A DNA stretch of 8,935 nt from Euryarchaeota archaeon UBA126. GTDB lineage: Archaea; Thermoplasmatota; Poseidoniia; Poseidoniales; Thalassarchaeaceae. The notes below the pieces were generated by a model. The model was not told the DNA's origin and searched no databases. It saw nothing but the letters and a program-made list of their open reading frames with translations. Both the position numbers and the translations under genes were made by a program. Shown one piece after another: positions 1-7,035 of the stretch; the first letter of the stretch is position 1, and each line of letters starts with the position of its first letter. Location: the NCBI GenBank assembly GCA_002497025.1, contig DAMG01000044.1:12190-21124 (forward strand), read 5' to 3'.

Positions 1-807
1 TTTTTCACTCTCTCCATAATATTTTGAGATTATTTCTGGACCATTTATCGATGTAAAGTGTGCCTGTGTTTCAGAAGCGACCGCTTTCGCAATCAGAGTC
101 TTGCCGGTTCCGGGGGGCCCATGCAATAGAACTCCTCGTGGGGGGTCAATTCCTAATCTGCGAAATAGAACAGGATGTTTCAGTGGAAGCTCAATCATCT
201 CACGAACTTTTTGTAATTGATCTCCTATGCCTCCAATATCCTCGTATGTGATACTTGAGACTTCGGCATCTTCACCCTCATCGACTGCCTCTTCTTTGAT
301 GATGATCTCAGTATCGGGCAACACCTGGACAATACCCTTTGGACTTGTTTGGACGATTTGGAAGGGCAATGCTTCGGCAAACAGAGTCATTCCTGGAATG
401 AATATTCGGTCGCCAGATACTACAGGTCTTTTGTTCAATCCTCGACGAGCAAATCCCTCGATTCCGGGTCCAAATCGGACCTTTTGTTGCTTGGCCATAA
501 CTGGACTTAGTATGAGTCGCGTACATGGCTGAGCTTCGACTTTTCTTACTGTGACTCGATCGCCAAGAGACACACTCGCATTTTTACGGATAATTCCGTC
601 AATTCGAATTACACCGAGGTTCGCATCTTCGGGTCGACACCTCCAAACAATTGCGGCGGTAGAACGTTCACCCTCAATCTCGATTATATCTCCAGGTTTG
701 AGGTTCAATTCGTTGTCAAAAGGCACTCTTGCTCTGCCATGACCGACGTCGCTAGGGATTGCTTTGGCTACTCTGAGTTTCAATTCTTTGTCGGATTCCT
801 CTGCCAT
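1..807 (-). CDS. cdc48: Cdc48/VAT-type AAA+ ATPase, N-terminal part (cut by window edge)
   Basis: Reading from the ATG at 807 gives 269 residues that run off the window at base 1, so the rest of D1 and all of D2 lie outside. Residues about 8-90 match the Cdc48 double-psi barrel N-domain (LRVAKAIPSDVGHGRARV, then LKPGDIIEIEG). Residues about 100-170 match the second N-subdomain, and D1 begins near 187 (ITYEDIGGIGDQLQKVREMIELP). The Walker A motif GPPGTGKT lies at residues 230-237, followed by the NGPEIISKYYGESEK segment. Members of this family are hexameric unfoldases that extract and unfold proteins, in archaea often for the proteasome. The start is supported by the strong Shine-Dalgarno GAGGAGGG just upstream (about 811-818 on the plus strand). 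The gene is divergent from the aldehyde dehydrogenase and shares a 142-base promoter region with it. Family identity is very secure; Walker B and D2 cannot be checked here. Confidence 0.95.
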   Translation of the reverse strand, partial: MAEESDKELKLRVAKAIPSDVGHGRARVPFDNELNLKPGDIIEIEGERSTAAIVWRCRPEDANLGVIRIDGIIRKNASVSLGDRVTVRKVEAQPCTRLILSPVMAKQQKVRFGPGIEGFARRGLNKRPVVSGDRIFIPGMTLFAEALPFQIVQTSPKGIVQVLPDTEIIIKEEAVDEGEDAEVSSITYEDIGGIGDQLQKVREMIELPLKHPVLFRRLGIDPPRGVLLHGPPGTGKTLIAKAVASETQAHFTSINGPEIISKYYGESEK

Positions 808-858
808 ATTCACCCTCCTCGTAACACCTTGTCGACATCGGAGGTAGTTAAACCCCCC

Positions 859-901
859 AATTACCAATTGTCAAATCTGGTAATTCGGTTATCAGAATTA
901 C
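859..901. promoter_or_regulatory. Operator-like cluster of three alternating AATTAC/GTAATT half-sites
   Basis: The divergent promoter between cdc48 and the aldehyde dehydrogenase holds AATTACCA (859-866), TGGTAATTC (878-886) and GAATTAC (895-901). The first and second form a perfect 8-bp inverted repeat with an 11-base spacer. The second and third form a perfect 7-bp inverted repeat (GTAATTC/GAATTAC) with an 8-base spacer. Sharing a central half-site between two dyads is typical of operators for dimeric helix-turn-helix regulators. On the minus strand a weak TATA-like TTTAACTA (about 846-853) lies upstream of the cdc48 start. No clear TATA box is visible for the aldehyde dehydrogenase. The repeats are seen directly; binding and the identity of a regulator are inference. 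Confidence 0.5.
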
Positions 902-949
902 GAATAGCGATGCGGTGGTTTCATTGCTACTTCTCGATTCGCGCGAAGT

Positions 950-2578
950 ATGAACCACGTTCTCGAGACTGGATTCGAATACATGGAAGCGAATAACCCG
1001 AATGGATCTCCAAAGGTCAGGGGCTACAACATAATCAACGGTAAGCTAACTCTTGCTAGTGATGGGGAAACTTACGAAAGCGCTAATCCGGCATGGTTAG
1101 ATGATTGTCTAGGAGAGTTTCCTCTCTCGACCAAAGAAGATGTACACGACGCTCTAAGAGCAGCTCGTGCGGCATTCCCTGATTGGGCCAGTACACCTGC
1201 TCCAACTCGCGGTCAAATAATTGGTAATATGGGTAGGTTATTGATGGAGCACAAAGACGATCTTGTTCGCCTGCAGGCTCGTGAAATTGGTAAAACATTG
1301 AAAGAATGTGGTGGTGAAATTCAGGAGGCTATTGACACATGTCTCTTCTTCCAATCAGAAGGTCGCAGACTATATGGTCAGACAGTCAACTCAGAGTTAC
1401 CGAACAAAGAACTGTTCACCTACCGTAGACCATTGGGAGTTTGTGGAATAATCAATTCTTGCAACTTCCCTTCAGCAGTCCCGTTCTGGAAGATGATTCC
1501 AGCAATTATGTGCGGCAATACCTGCGTTTGGAAGTCACCTCAAGATTCGCCTCTACTTTCTTTCGCCTTAGCGCGTGTGATGCACGAAGCAGGATTACCG
1601 GATGGTGTAATTAATCTAGTACATGGGAATGGTAGTGGAGCAGGTCAAGCACTGGTTGATTCAGCCGATTTAGGGATGGTAGACAAAATCTCATTCACGG
1701 GTAGTACCGCAGTCGGTAAGATGATTGGAGAAACTTGCGGCCGTAATCTTGTTAGTGCATCCTTAGAACTAGGAGGAAAGAATCCCCTTGTGATAATGCC
1801 TTCCGCAAATATGGAAAATGCTGTTGAGGGTGCTTACTGGGCAGGATTCGGAACTGCAGGACAGCGTTGTACTAGCCTAGGAAATTTGATTATTCACGAA
1901 GACATTTATGATGAGTTTGTTGAACGATTTATGGAGAAGGTGAAATCCACTTCGATTGGTGATTCGATGCGTCATGAGGGAGTACTGTATGGTCCAATGC
2001 TATCCGAAAGATATGCAGTTGATTTCATGCAAGGTGTCGATATGTGTGAAAATAGCGGTGCTAACAAAATTTGGGGAGAAGGTCGAATTACAAATGACAA
2101 CAAGCCAGATAGCTTCCATGGTGATGCTAGCGAAGGCATCTACATGTGGCCTCATGTCTATGTAGATGTCACTGAGGATATGGAGTGTTTCCATGAAGAG
2201 ATTTTTGGACCACTAGTAACTATTGTCAAGGCCCGTGATTTCGATCATGCATTGCACTTGGCAAATGCTTCGCCCTATGGATTGTCATCTGCAATTTACA
2301 CCAATGATAGACTCGAAGCCTATCGCTACAAGACTGGGATTAAGGCAGGTATGACTGGAATTAACAACTCGACAACTGGAGCTGAAGCTCACCTACCATT
2401 TGGAGGAGTCAAGGGTAGTGGAAACGGAACCCGTGAATCCGGAATTTGGGTAATCGAAGCCTACTCCTACTGGCATGCCGTAAACGATGAGTTATCTGGA
2501 AAGTTACAACTTGCTCAGATGGATGTTGATGAAATCGAGATGGAAGAAGCGGACGCAGATTACGGCGCACTTGCTTGA
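950..2578 (+). CDS. NAD(P)-dependent aldehyde dehydrogenase (ALDH superfamily)
   Basis: The 542-residue product has a full ALDH fold. Visible landmarks are the catalytic-loop Asn in SCNFP (N172), the cofactor-site WKSP, the Rossmann FTGST, the general base in LELGGK (E273), the nucleophile in GQRCTS (C307), EEIFGP (416-421) and the C-terminal LPFGGVKGSGNG. It should oxidise an aldehyde to an acid with NAD(P)+ in the cytoplasm. GQRCTS and GAEAHLPFGG recall the ALDH7 / semialdehyde dehydrogenase part of the superfamily (aminoadipate, pyrroline-5-carboxylate or succinate semialdehyde), but the substrate cannot be read from sequence. The usual PWNFP is SCNFP here, with Cys in place of Trp, and the C-terminus carries an acidic tail (MDVDEIEMEEADAD). 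Start choice is uncertain: neither the ATG at 950 nor the in-frame ATG at 983 (531 residues) has a Shine-Dalgarno, so a leaderless transcript is possible. Confidence 0.93.
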   Translation: MNHVLETGFEYMEANNPNGSPKVRGYNIINGKLTLASDGETYESANPAWLDDCLGEFPLSTKEDVHDALRAARAAFPDWASTPAPTRGQIIGNMGRLLMEHKDDLVRLQAREIGKTLKECGGEIQEAIDTCLFFQSEGRRLYGQTVNSELPNKELFTYRRPLGVCGIINSCNFPSAVPFWKMIPAIMCGNTCVWKSPQDSPLLSFALARVMHEAGLPDGVINLVHGNGSGAGQALVDSADLGMVDKISFTGSTAVGKMIGETCGRNLVSASLELGGKNPLVIMPSANMENAVEGAYWAGFGTAGQRCTSLGNLIIHEDIYDEFVERFMEKVKSTSIGDSMRHEGVLYGPMLSERYAVDFMQGVDMCENSGANKIWGEGRITNDNKPDSFHGDASEGIYMWPHVYVDVTEDMECFHEEIFGPLVTIVKARDFDHALHLANASPYGLSSAIYTNDRLEAYRYKTGIKAGMTGINNSTTGAEAHLPFGGVKGSGNGTRESGIWVIEAYSYWHAVNDELSGKLQLAQMDVDEIEMEEADADYGALA

Positions 2579-2593
2579 TTAGGGGCTATCTAA

Positions 2594-3151
2594 ATGGAAA
2601 TTTCGAGAGAATTTGTTCGTACGGTTGTATTTGTTCTAGGGCCGATGGTACTTGCATCTTACGTCATAGGAGTACGTCGCGCAGATGACCCAATGGCGCT
2701 TTGGGGTGGTATACCTGAATCTTGGAGAACCCTGAATGTCACCTGTATGTTCATCTCCGCTATTGGATTCCTCATAGTCTTCCATCAACTTCTGTTTGGA
2801 TGGGAATCTTCTGTTGTTGAAGGTTTAGGATGGCCTTGGAGTGGAGAAGTTTCTGATGGCGGGCATCAAAGACTATTGATTGCATTCTTACTAGTATTGA
2901 TACCCTCTATGTTCTGGCTTGAACTGACGTCCCTTCACATACGGATGGATGCATTTTGGTCACAGTGGTTAGTGATTGGTTGTCTGTGGCTGGTCGTGAC
3001 TGGGAATTTGTTGCTGATTTTGTTTGGTTGGAGTGCTTGGCAGAGCGATGTGTCCGGAAGTTCAATTCTGCCACTTATTGGGGCCTCTATGCTCGGAATA
3101 CAGGTAATCATCAACGATGGAATTCTGTGGGTGTGGAAATACCCTTGGTGA
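2594..3151 (+). CDS. Five-helix integral membrane protein of unknown function
   Basis: A 185-residue hydrophobic protein with about five membrane segments, at residues 8-27, 47-68, 93-114, 123-146 and 157-176. It is rich in Trp (for example GWPWSG at 79-84 and the C-terminal WVWKYPW). Between the helices lie short polar stretches such as RRADDP (28-33) and SGEVSDGGHQR (83-93). There is no signal peptide and no metal or nucleotide motif; isolated His residues (64, 91, 115) do not form a clear heme pair. The gene starts 15 bases after the aldehyde dehydrogenase stop with AGGGG 8 bases ahead of the ATG, so the two are likely co-transcribed. I do not recognise the family. The reading frame, hydrophobicity pattern and operon position support it as real; a role as partner of the dehydrogenase would be a guess. 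Confidence 0.8.
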   Translation: MEISREFVRTVVFVLGPMVLASYVIGVRRADDPMALWGGIPESWRTLNVTCMFISAIGFLIVFHQLLFGWESSVVEGLGWPWSGEVSDGGHQRLLIAFLLVLIPSMFWLELTSLHIRMDAFWSQWLVIGCLWLVVTGNLLLILFGWSAWQSDVSGSSILPLIGASMLGIQVIINDGILWVWKYPW

Positions 3152-3287
3152 TCACAGTACGCCTCTCTTTAATCCCGAAGAGCGTTGCATTCTTCTTTTG
3201 GGGTCAGAGACCAGTAAACAGGTCATTGCGTCCATGAACTTTTGAACATCGTCAGACATTTGAAGGAGTGTTTTGAAGATACATAAT

Positions 3288-3395
3288 TCAGGGAAAAATT
3301 AATTCTCCACATTCCGGACATGGAAGCCCAGGCAGGAATGCTCCTGGCATGTATCCACAATTAAGGCAAATCGAACTGGTTAGATCGTCAATCAT
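3288..3395 (-). CDS. Miniature zinc-ribbon / rubredoxin-like protein, 35 residues
   Basis: The minus-strand frame from the ATG at 3395 to the TGA at 3288-3290 encodes 35 residues with two metal-binding knuckles, CLNCG (C10, C13) and CPECG (C26, C29), separated by 12 residues. Four cysteines as CxxC-x12-CxxC, each followed by Gly, are the signature of a zinc ribbon or rubredoxin-like knuckle pair binding one Zn or Fe. Rubredoxins and rubrerythrin tails have longer spacing and more aromatic residues, so a structural zinc site is the more likely reading. The start is supported by GAGGGG 8 bases upstream of the ATG and by an in-frame stop at 3417-3419. The protein is far shorter than most annotated genes and would be missed by default length cut-offs. 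It lies alone between two plus-strand units. Function unknown; a role in transcription, ribosome or redox chemistry is possible. Confidence 0.65.
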   Translation of the reverse strand: MIDDLTSSICLNCGYMPGAFLPGLPCPECGELIFP

Positions 3396-3403
3396 GTCGC
3401 TAA

Positions 3404-3431
3404 ACCCCTCAACTAATCAGAGAGGGGGGGG
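3404..3431 (-). promoter_or_regulatory. Shine-Dalgarno-sequestering hairpin ahead of the zinc-ribbon gene
   Basis: In the minus-strand RNA, CCCCUC (3422-3427) can pair with the Shine-Dalgarno GAGGGG (3405-3410), giving a perfect 6-bp stem with an 11-base loop. The C side is embedded in a run of eight C (the G run at 3424-3431 on the plus strand), so the pairing can slip. Folding would hide the ribosome binding site. The complementarity is seen directly; regulation is inference. Confidence 0.35.
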
Positions 3432-3536
3432 TGTATTGAACCTACGGATTTTGAGCAATCGTAAGAGACTCCTGACGTGGTGGAATGCAATTACTTATTG
3501 CTGTCGAACTGCGCGTTTGGATTGTCAGGTGCGTGC

Positions 3537-4409
3537 ATGAGTCAGGGCGTCACTTTCCCGCTCCCTATGAAGAAGGGATTTGGAGCTACAGATAGAGTCG
3601 ATAAATGGTGGAAAGGACCCACTGCAATGGCTTCTTATCTTGGTTTTATGATACTCTATGCAACATGGCGAGGATTCATGGAAGCCGACTTTTGGATTTT
3701 CTCAGATTTCGGACTATCCGCAGGAGTCGGGCATGGCGCCGGTACTATGGCAATTGAAGACACAGGATCTCACGTTCTTAGCCCTCTTTATTCACCTCTA
3801 ATTGTACCAGGAGAACATTCCTGGGTTCCTCAACAACTCCAGTGGTTAAGTCCCGCAATGTTCATCTTAATTTTCCCGGCTGGGTTCCGTGCGACTTGCT
3901 ACTACTACAGAAAGGCCTACTATCGTGCTTTCATGGCTCAACCAACTGGTTGTGCGGTGTCAAAACCCTGGGATGAGTATTCAGGAGAAACTGGAATTTT
4001 AGTTGTACAAAATCTACATCGTTATTTCATGTATGTCATGTTGGCCTATCTTCCACTTCTTTCGTTTGATGTTTGGCTGTCATTAAATTTCCACGAGGGG
4101 GATACTCATGCCTACGGTGTTACAGTTGGTAGCCTAATTCTCTTGGTCAATGTAATCATGCTCACCGGCTATACTTTCGGATGCCATGCATTCAGACATG
4201 TTGTTGGGGGTGCTTCGCAAGATTGGTCGTCCTCACCAATGAATCGAATGAAATACAAACTCTGGAAATTATCTACTAAACTCAACGAACAACACAAAGA
4301 ATGGGCCCTATATTCTCTATTCTGGGTAATGTTTGCTGACTTCTACATTTACGCTTGTACAGATCCATTTTTCGGATGGAGTGATATGATTATCTGGGGA
4401 GGTTTGTGA
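3537..4409 (+). CDS. sdhC: Succinate dehydrogenase membrane anchor subunit, type F (single SdhC)
   Basis: A 290-residue membrane subunit that anchors the dehydrogenase and passes electrons to quinone. Membrane segments lie near residues 30-48, 104-122, 158-180, 193-215 and 256-275. Diagnostic motifs are LSPLYSPL (81-88), FRATCYYYRKAYYRAF (117-132), GETG (150-153) followed by VVQNLHRYF (156-164), and FGCHAFRHVVGG (214-225). This pattern is that of the actinobacterial Sdh1 anchor, not of the paired SdhC/SdhD of E. coli. In M. smegmatis Sdh1 the single SdhC holds a Rieske-type [2Fe-2S] cluster in the membrane; C121, C139, C216, H161, H217 and H221 are candidate ligands here. The start at 3537 is preferred over the in-frame ATG at 3477 because AGGTG (3527-3531) precedes it by 5 bases and the extra 20 residues look unrelated to the family. 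The stop directly abuts the sdhA start. Confidence 0.92.
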   Translation: MSQGVTFPLPMKKGFGATDRVDKWWKGPTAMASYLGFMILYATWRGFMEADFWIFSDFGLSAGVGHGAGTMAIEDTGSHVLSPLYSPLIVPGEHSWVPQQLQWLSPAMFILIFPAGFRATCYYYRKAYYRAFMAQPTGCAVSKPWDEYSGETGILVVQNLHRYFMYVMLAYLPLLSFDVWLSLNFHEGDTHAYGVTVGSLILLVNVIMLTGYTFGCHAFRHVVGGASQDWSSSPMNRMKYKLWKLSTKLNEQHKEWALYSLFWVMFADFYIYACTDPFFGWSDMIIWGGL

Positions 4410-6260
4410 ATGCGCTACGATATCTCAGATGAGGCCTATACAACTCACGAACACGATGTTGTTGTCATAGGCGCAGGAGGCGCTGGTCTAAGGGCGGCAA
4501 TCGCCGCTAGTCAAGAGGGTGCAAGCGTTGCTCTAGTTTGCAAGTCTATGCTAGGAAAAGCCCACACAGTGATGGCTGAGGGTGGTGCTGCAGCAGCTCT
4601 TGCCAACAAAGATCCCAGAGACAATTGGAAGGTTCACTTTCGAGACACTATGAAGGGAGGGAAATATCTCAATGATTGGCGGATGGCTGTAATTCATGCT
4701 CAGCAAGCGCCCGATAGGATTCGTGAGCTTGAGACATGGGGGGCCGTATTCGATAGAACCCCGAAGGGCTTGACCAATCAGAGAAACTTCGGTGGTCATA
4801 CTTATCCTAGATTAGCACACATTGGTGATGCCACGGGACTAGAATTGATTCGAACCCTACAAGAAAAGGGAGTTCACATGGGAATGGACGTTTTCATGGA
4901 ATACACAGTTCGAAGATTATTCACTAAAGATGGAGAGGTTACTGGATGTTTCGCTTACGATAGAAACGATGGGTCTCTACATCTTTTCAAAGCGAAATCA
5001 ATTATTCTTGCTACCGGTGGAATTACTCGCTGTTGGGCGGTTTGCTCCGGTTCTTGGGAATATACAGGAGAAGGTCATGCTCTAGCCTATTGGGCTGGAG
5101 CAGAAATTGGAGATATGGAATTTGTTCAATTCCACCCAACCGGTATGATTTGGCCGCCGAGCGTGAAAGGAATTCTCGTCACTGAGGGTGTACGTGGAGA
5201 AGGTGGAATGCTGACCAATTCAGAAGGAAAGAGATTCATGTTCGATTACATTCCTGAAATGTATGCCGACGAGTTTGCAGATACTGAAAAAGAGGCTCTT
5301 GAATGGGTTGACGAAGTTATTTCCGGGAAGTTGGCAACAAAGAGAAGACCTCCTGAATTATTGACTAGAGACGTTGTTGCTAAGGCAATCAACTCAGAGC
5401 GTGATGCAGGTAGAGCGAGTGAGCACGGTGGTGCTTACTTAGATATCTCATGGAGAACTCCCGAAGATATCAAGAAAAAACTTCCAGGAATGTATCATCA
5501 ATTCAAGGAATTGGCTGCGGTTGATATCACTACTACCAAGATGGAAGTCGGGCCAACTGCTCACTACGTGATGGGAGGAGTCAAAGTCGACCCCGAATCC
5601 CAAGAATCAACTATTTCTGGATTATATGCTGCTGGTGAAGCAGCTACTGGTCTACATGGTGCAAATCGACTTGGTGGTAATTCCCTAAGCGACCTTATCG
5701 TATTCGGTAAGATTGCCGGTGAGAGCGCGGCTTCTAGAGCCGCTGCAATGAATGGATTCACAGAAATTCCAGAAGATGAAATCGCTGATGTGATTTCTGA
5801 AACTCTAGCGCCGTTCGCACGAGAAGAAGGAGAAAATCCAGCTGCCGTTGTAGAAGACTTACGGGAGATGATGCAAGAAAAAGTGGGAATAATCAGAACC
5901 GGCAAATTGTTGCAAGAGGCTCTAAAAGATCTTGATCTACTTGAGGCCCGTGCAGCGATTACAAGCCCTGGGGGGTCAAGAATATACAATCCGGGCTGGC
6001 ATCAAGCTCTAGAATTGGGTGCTATGATTGATGTATCTCGTATGTGCGCTCTAGCCGCGCTAGAACGGGAAGAATCTCGAGGAGGGCACACTCGAGATGA
6101 TTTTCCTGTACCCGATCATAGTCATTGGGGCAAGGTGAATAGTGTCATTTCCCTCTCCGAAGATGGTTCAATGAACATAGAACACACAACCTATCCACCA
6201 ATAGATGAAGAATTCAAAGCACTACTTGATGCAGAAGACCTACACGAGGAGGGGTCGTGA
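4410..6260 (+). CDS. sdhA: Succinate dehydrogenase flavoprotein subunit
   Basis: The 616-residue flavoprotein oxidises succinate to fumarate and passes electrons through FAD to SdhB. The FAD dinucleotide motif is GAGGAG (21-26). H52 in KAHTVMAEGG is the expected site of covalent 8-alpha-histidyl FAD attachment. Active-site residues by family position are H242 (QFHPTG), R320 (LTRDVV, proton shuttle), H385 (AHYVMGG) and R420 (NRLGGNS). The stretches WEYTGEGHALAYWAGAE, VKGILVTEGVRGEGG and GMYHQFKELAAVDIT follow the actinobacterial Sdh1 form. At 616 residues it is slightly longer than E. coli SdhA (588). It starts on the base after the sdhC stop, with GGGGAGG inside the sdhC end 7 bases ahead, so translation is probably coupled. 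Oddity: a C-x3-C pair (C208, C212) right after the ATGG motif, where most relatives have none. The C-terminal part (about 470-616) is the usual helical domain and tail. Confidence 0.97.
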   Translation: MRYDISDEAYTTHEHDVVVIGAGGAGLRAAIAASQEGASVALVCKSMLGKAHTVMAEGGAAAALANKDPRDNWKVHFRDTMKGGKYLNDWRMAVIHAQQAPDRIRELETWGAVFDRTPKGLTNQRNFGGHTYPRLAHIGDATGLELIRTLQEKGVHMGMDVFMEYTVRRLFTKDGEVTGCFAYDRNDGSLHLFKAKSIILATGGITRCWAVCSGSWEYTGEGHALAYWAGAEIGDMEFVQFHPTGMIWPPSVKGILVTEGVRGEGGMLTNSEGKRFMFDYIPEMYADEFADTEKEALEWVDEVISGKLATKRRPPELLTRDVVAKAINSERDAGRASEHGGAYLDISWRTPEDIKKKLPGMYHQFKELAAVDITTTKMEVGPTAHYVMGGVKVDPESQESTISGLYAAGEAATGLHGANRLGGNSLSDLIVFGKIAGESAASRAAAMNGFTEIPEDEIADVISETLAPFAREEGENPAAVVEDLREMMQEKVGIIRTGKLLQEALKDLDLLEARAAITSPGGSRIYNPGWHQALELGAMIDVSRMCALAALEREESRGGHTRDDFPVPDHSHWGKVNSVISLSEDGSMNIEHTTYPPIDEEFKALLDAEDLHEEGS

Positions 6261-6262
6261 GT

Positions 6263-7027
6263 ATGTCAGAGGAAGTTACCTTCAGAGTATTTCGCGGGGT
6301 TGGAGATGCCCATGGTGAGGCTCTAGGGAAGATGGTAGACTATACTGTCGAAATGGACGAAGGAATGGTCGTACTAGACGTCATACACCGGATTCAGGCA
6401 GAGCATGCTCCTGATTTATCTTGTAGATGGAACTGCAAAGCAGGTAAGTGCGGATCTTGTAGCGCTGAAGTTAACGGAATGCCTCGACTGATGTGCATGA
6501 CACGAATGGAGGACATAATGGAAGAGACTCCTGAAGGAGAACCGGTAACTGTCAAACCTATGCAGGCTTTTCCAATCACAAAGGATCTCGTCACTGATTT
6601 GTCTTGGGCATATGAAATGAACAAGAAAATGGTTCCAGTTAACGGGCCAGAAGAACTTGATTGGGAATTCAAACAAGAAGAAGCAGATCGTATACAAGAA
6701 TTCAGAGCGTGCATCGAGTGTATGCTCTGTGTCAACACTTGTCACGTTCTTCGTGAACATCAGAAGTTTGACGAATTTGCAGGCCCTAGGTTCTTCGTTA
6801 GATTGGCAGGTCTGGAAATGCATCCTTTGGACACTGAAAGTCGCATACCAGAAATCAAGGAAGACTTTGGACTAGGATATTGTAATATCACCAAGTGTTG
6901 TACTGAGGTATGCCCAGCTGGAATCAATATTACAGATAATGCAATCATTCCTCTGAAAGAGAGAGTAGTCACGGAATATTATGACCCCTTAGCAATGATT
7001 GCCCGAAAGTTGGGATTGAAGACATAA
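6263..7027 (+). CDS. sdhB: Succinate dehydrogenase iron-sulfur subunit
   Basis: The 254-residue subunit carries the three-cluster electron wire from FAD towards the membrane. [2Fe-2S]: C58, C63, C66, C78 (with an extra C54). [4Fe-4S]: C150, C153, C156 and C217. [3Fe-4S]: C160, C207 and C213, each one residue beyond its E. coli counterpart. An additional Cys at 212 gives TKCCTEVCP, and C160 is followed by His (TCHVLREH) instead of Pro; both features, with FAGPRFFVR and the ITDNAIIPLKERV tail, are those of actinobacterial Sdh1-type SdhB. Start choice: a GTG at 6257 overlaps the sdhA stop (GTGA) and would add two residues. The ATG at 6263 is preferred because GGAGG (6248-6252) lies 10 bases ahead of it but only 4 ahead of the GTG. 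It is the last gene of the operon and is followed by a hairpin. Confidence 0.96.
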   Translation: MSEEVTFRVFRGVGDAHGEALGKMVDYTVEMDEGMVVLDVIHRIQAEHAPDLSCRWNCKAGKCGSCSAEVNGMPRLMCMTRMEDIMEETPEGEPVTVKPMQAFPITKDLVTDLSWAYEMNKKMVPVNGPEELDWEFKQEEADRIQEFRACIECMLCVNTCHVLREHQKFDEFAGPRFFVRLAGLEMHPLDTESRIPEIKEDFGLGYCNITKCCTEVCPAGINITDNAIIPLKERVVTEYYDPLAMIARKLGLKT

Positions 7028-7035
7028 TTGAAATC

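Larger units (their letters stand above)
3152..3536. other. Intergenic region upstream of sdhC, containing a small minus-strand gene
   Basis: These 385 bases separate the membrane-protein gene from sdhC. They hold the 35-residue zinc-ribbon gene on the minus strand (3288-3395), an adjoining doubtful 35-codon minus-strand frame (3152-3259), and a run of eight G (3424-3431). The last 100 bases before sdhC include the small dyad GCAAT-N5-ATTGC (3487-3501), which also contains one AATTAC (3489-3494). I see no convincing TATA box for sdhC, only the weak TTACTTATTG at 3491-3500. No RNA gene or repeat array is visible. Confidence 0.6.

Noticed and set aside
60..742. Several plus-strand open frames across the first 740 bases
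   Set aside because: The region is fully explained by the minus-strand Cdc48 gene with intact Walker A and N-domain motifs.
3477..3536. In-frame ATG at 3477 as the sdhC start, adding 20 residues
   Set aside because: No ribosome site precedes it, and the extra residues do not resemble the family. The ATG at 3537 has AGGTG 5 bases ahead.
5564..5989. Long open frame on the minus strand inside sdhA
   Set aside because: It is the antisense shadow of a strongly conserved gene, and its product is low-complexity and Ser/Ala-rich.
6257..6262. GTG at 6257 as the sdhB start
   Set aside because: It is only 4 bases from GGAGG, while the ATG at 6263 has better spacing. It remains possible and would change only two residues.
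6394..6823. Two overlapping minus-strand open frames inside sdhB
   Set aside because: They are antisense to the cluster-binding cysteine motifs of sdhB and show no family features.
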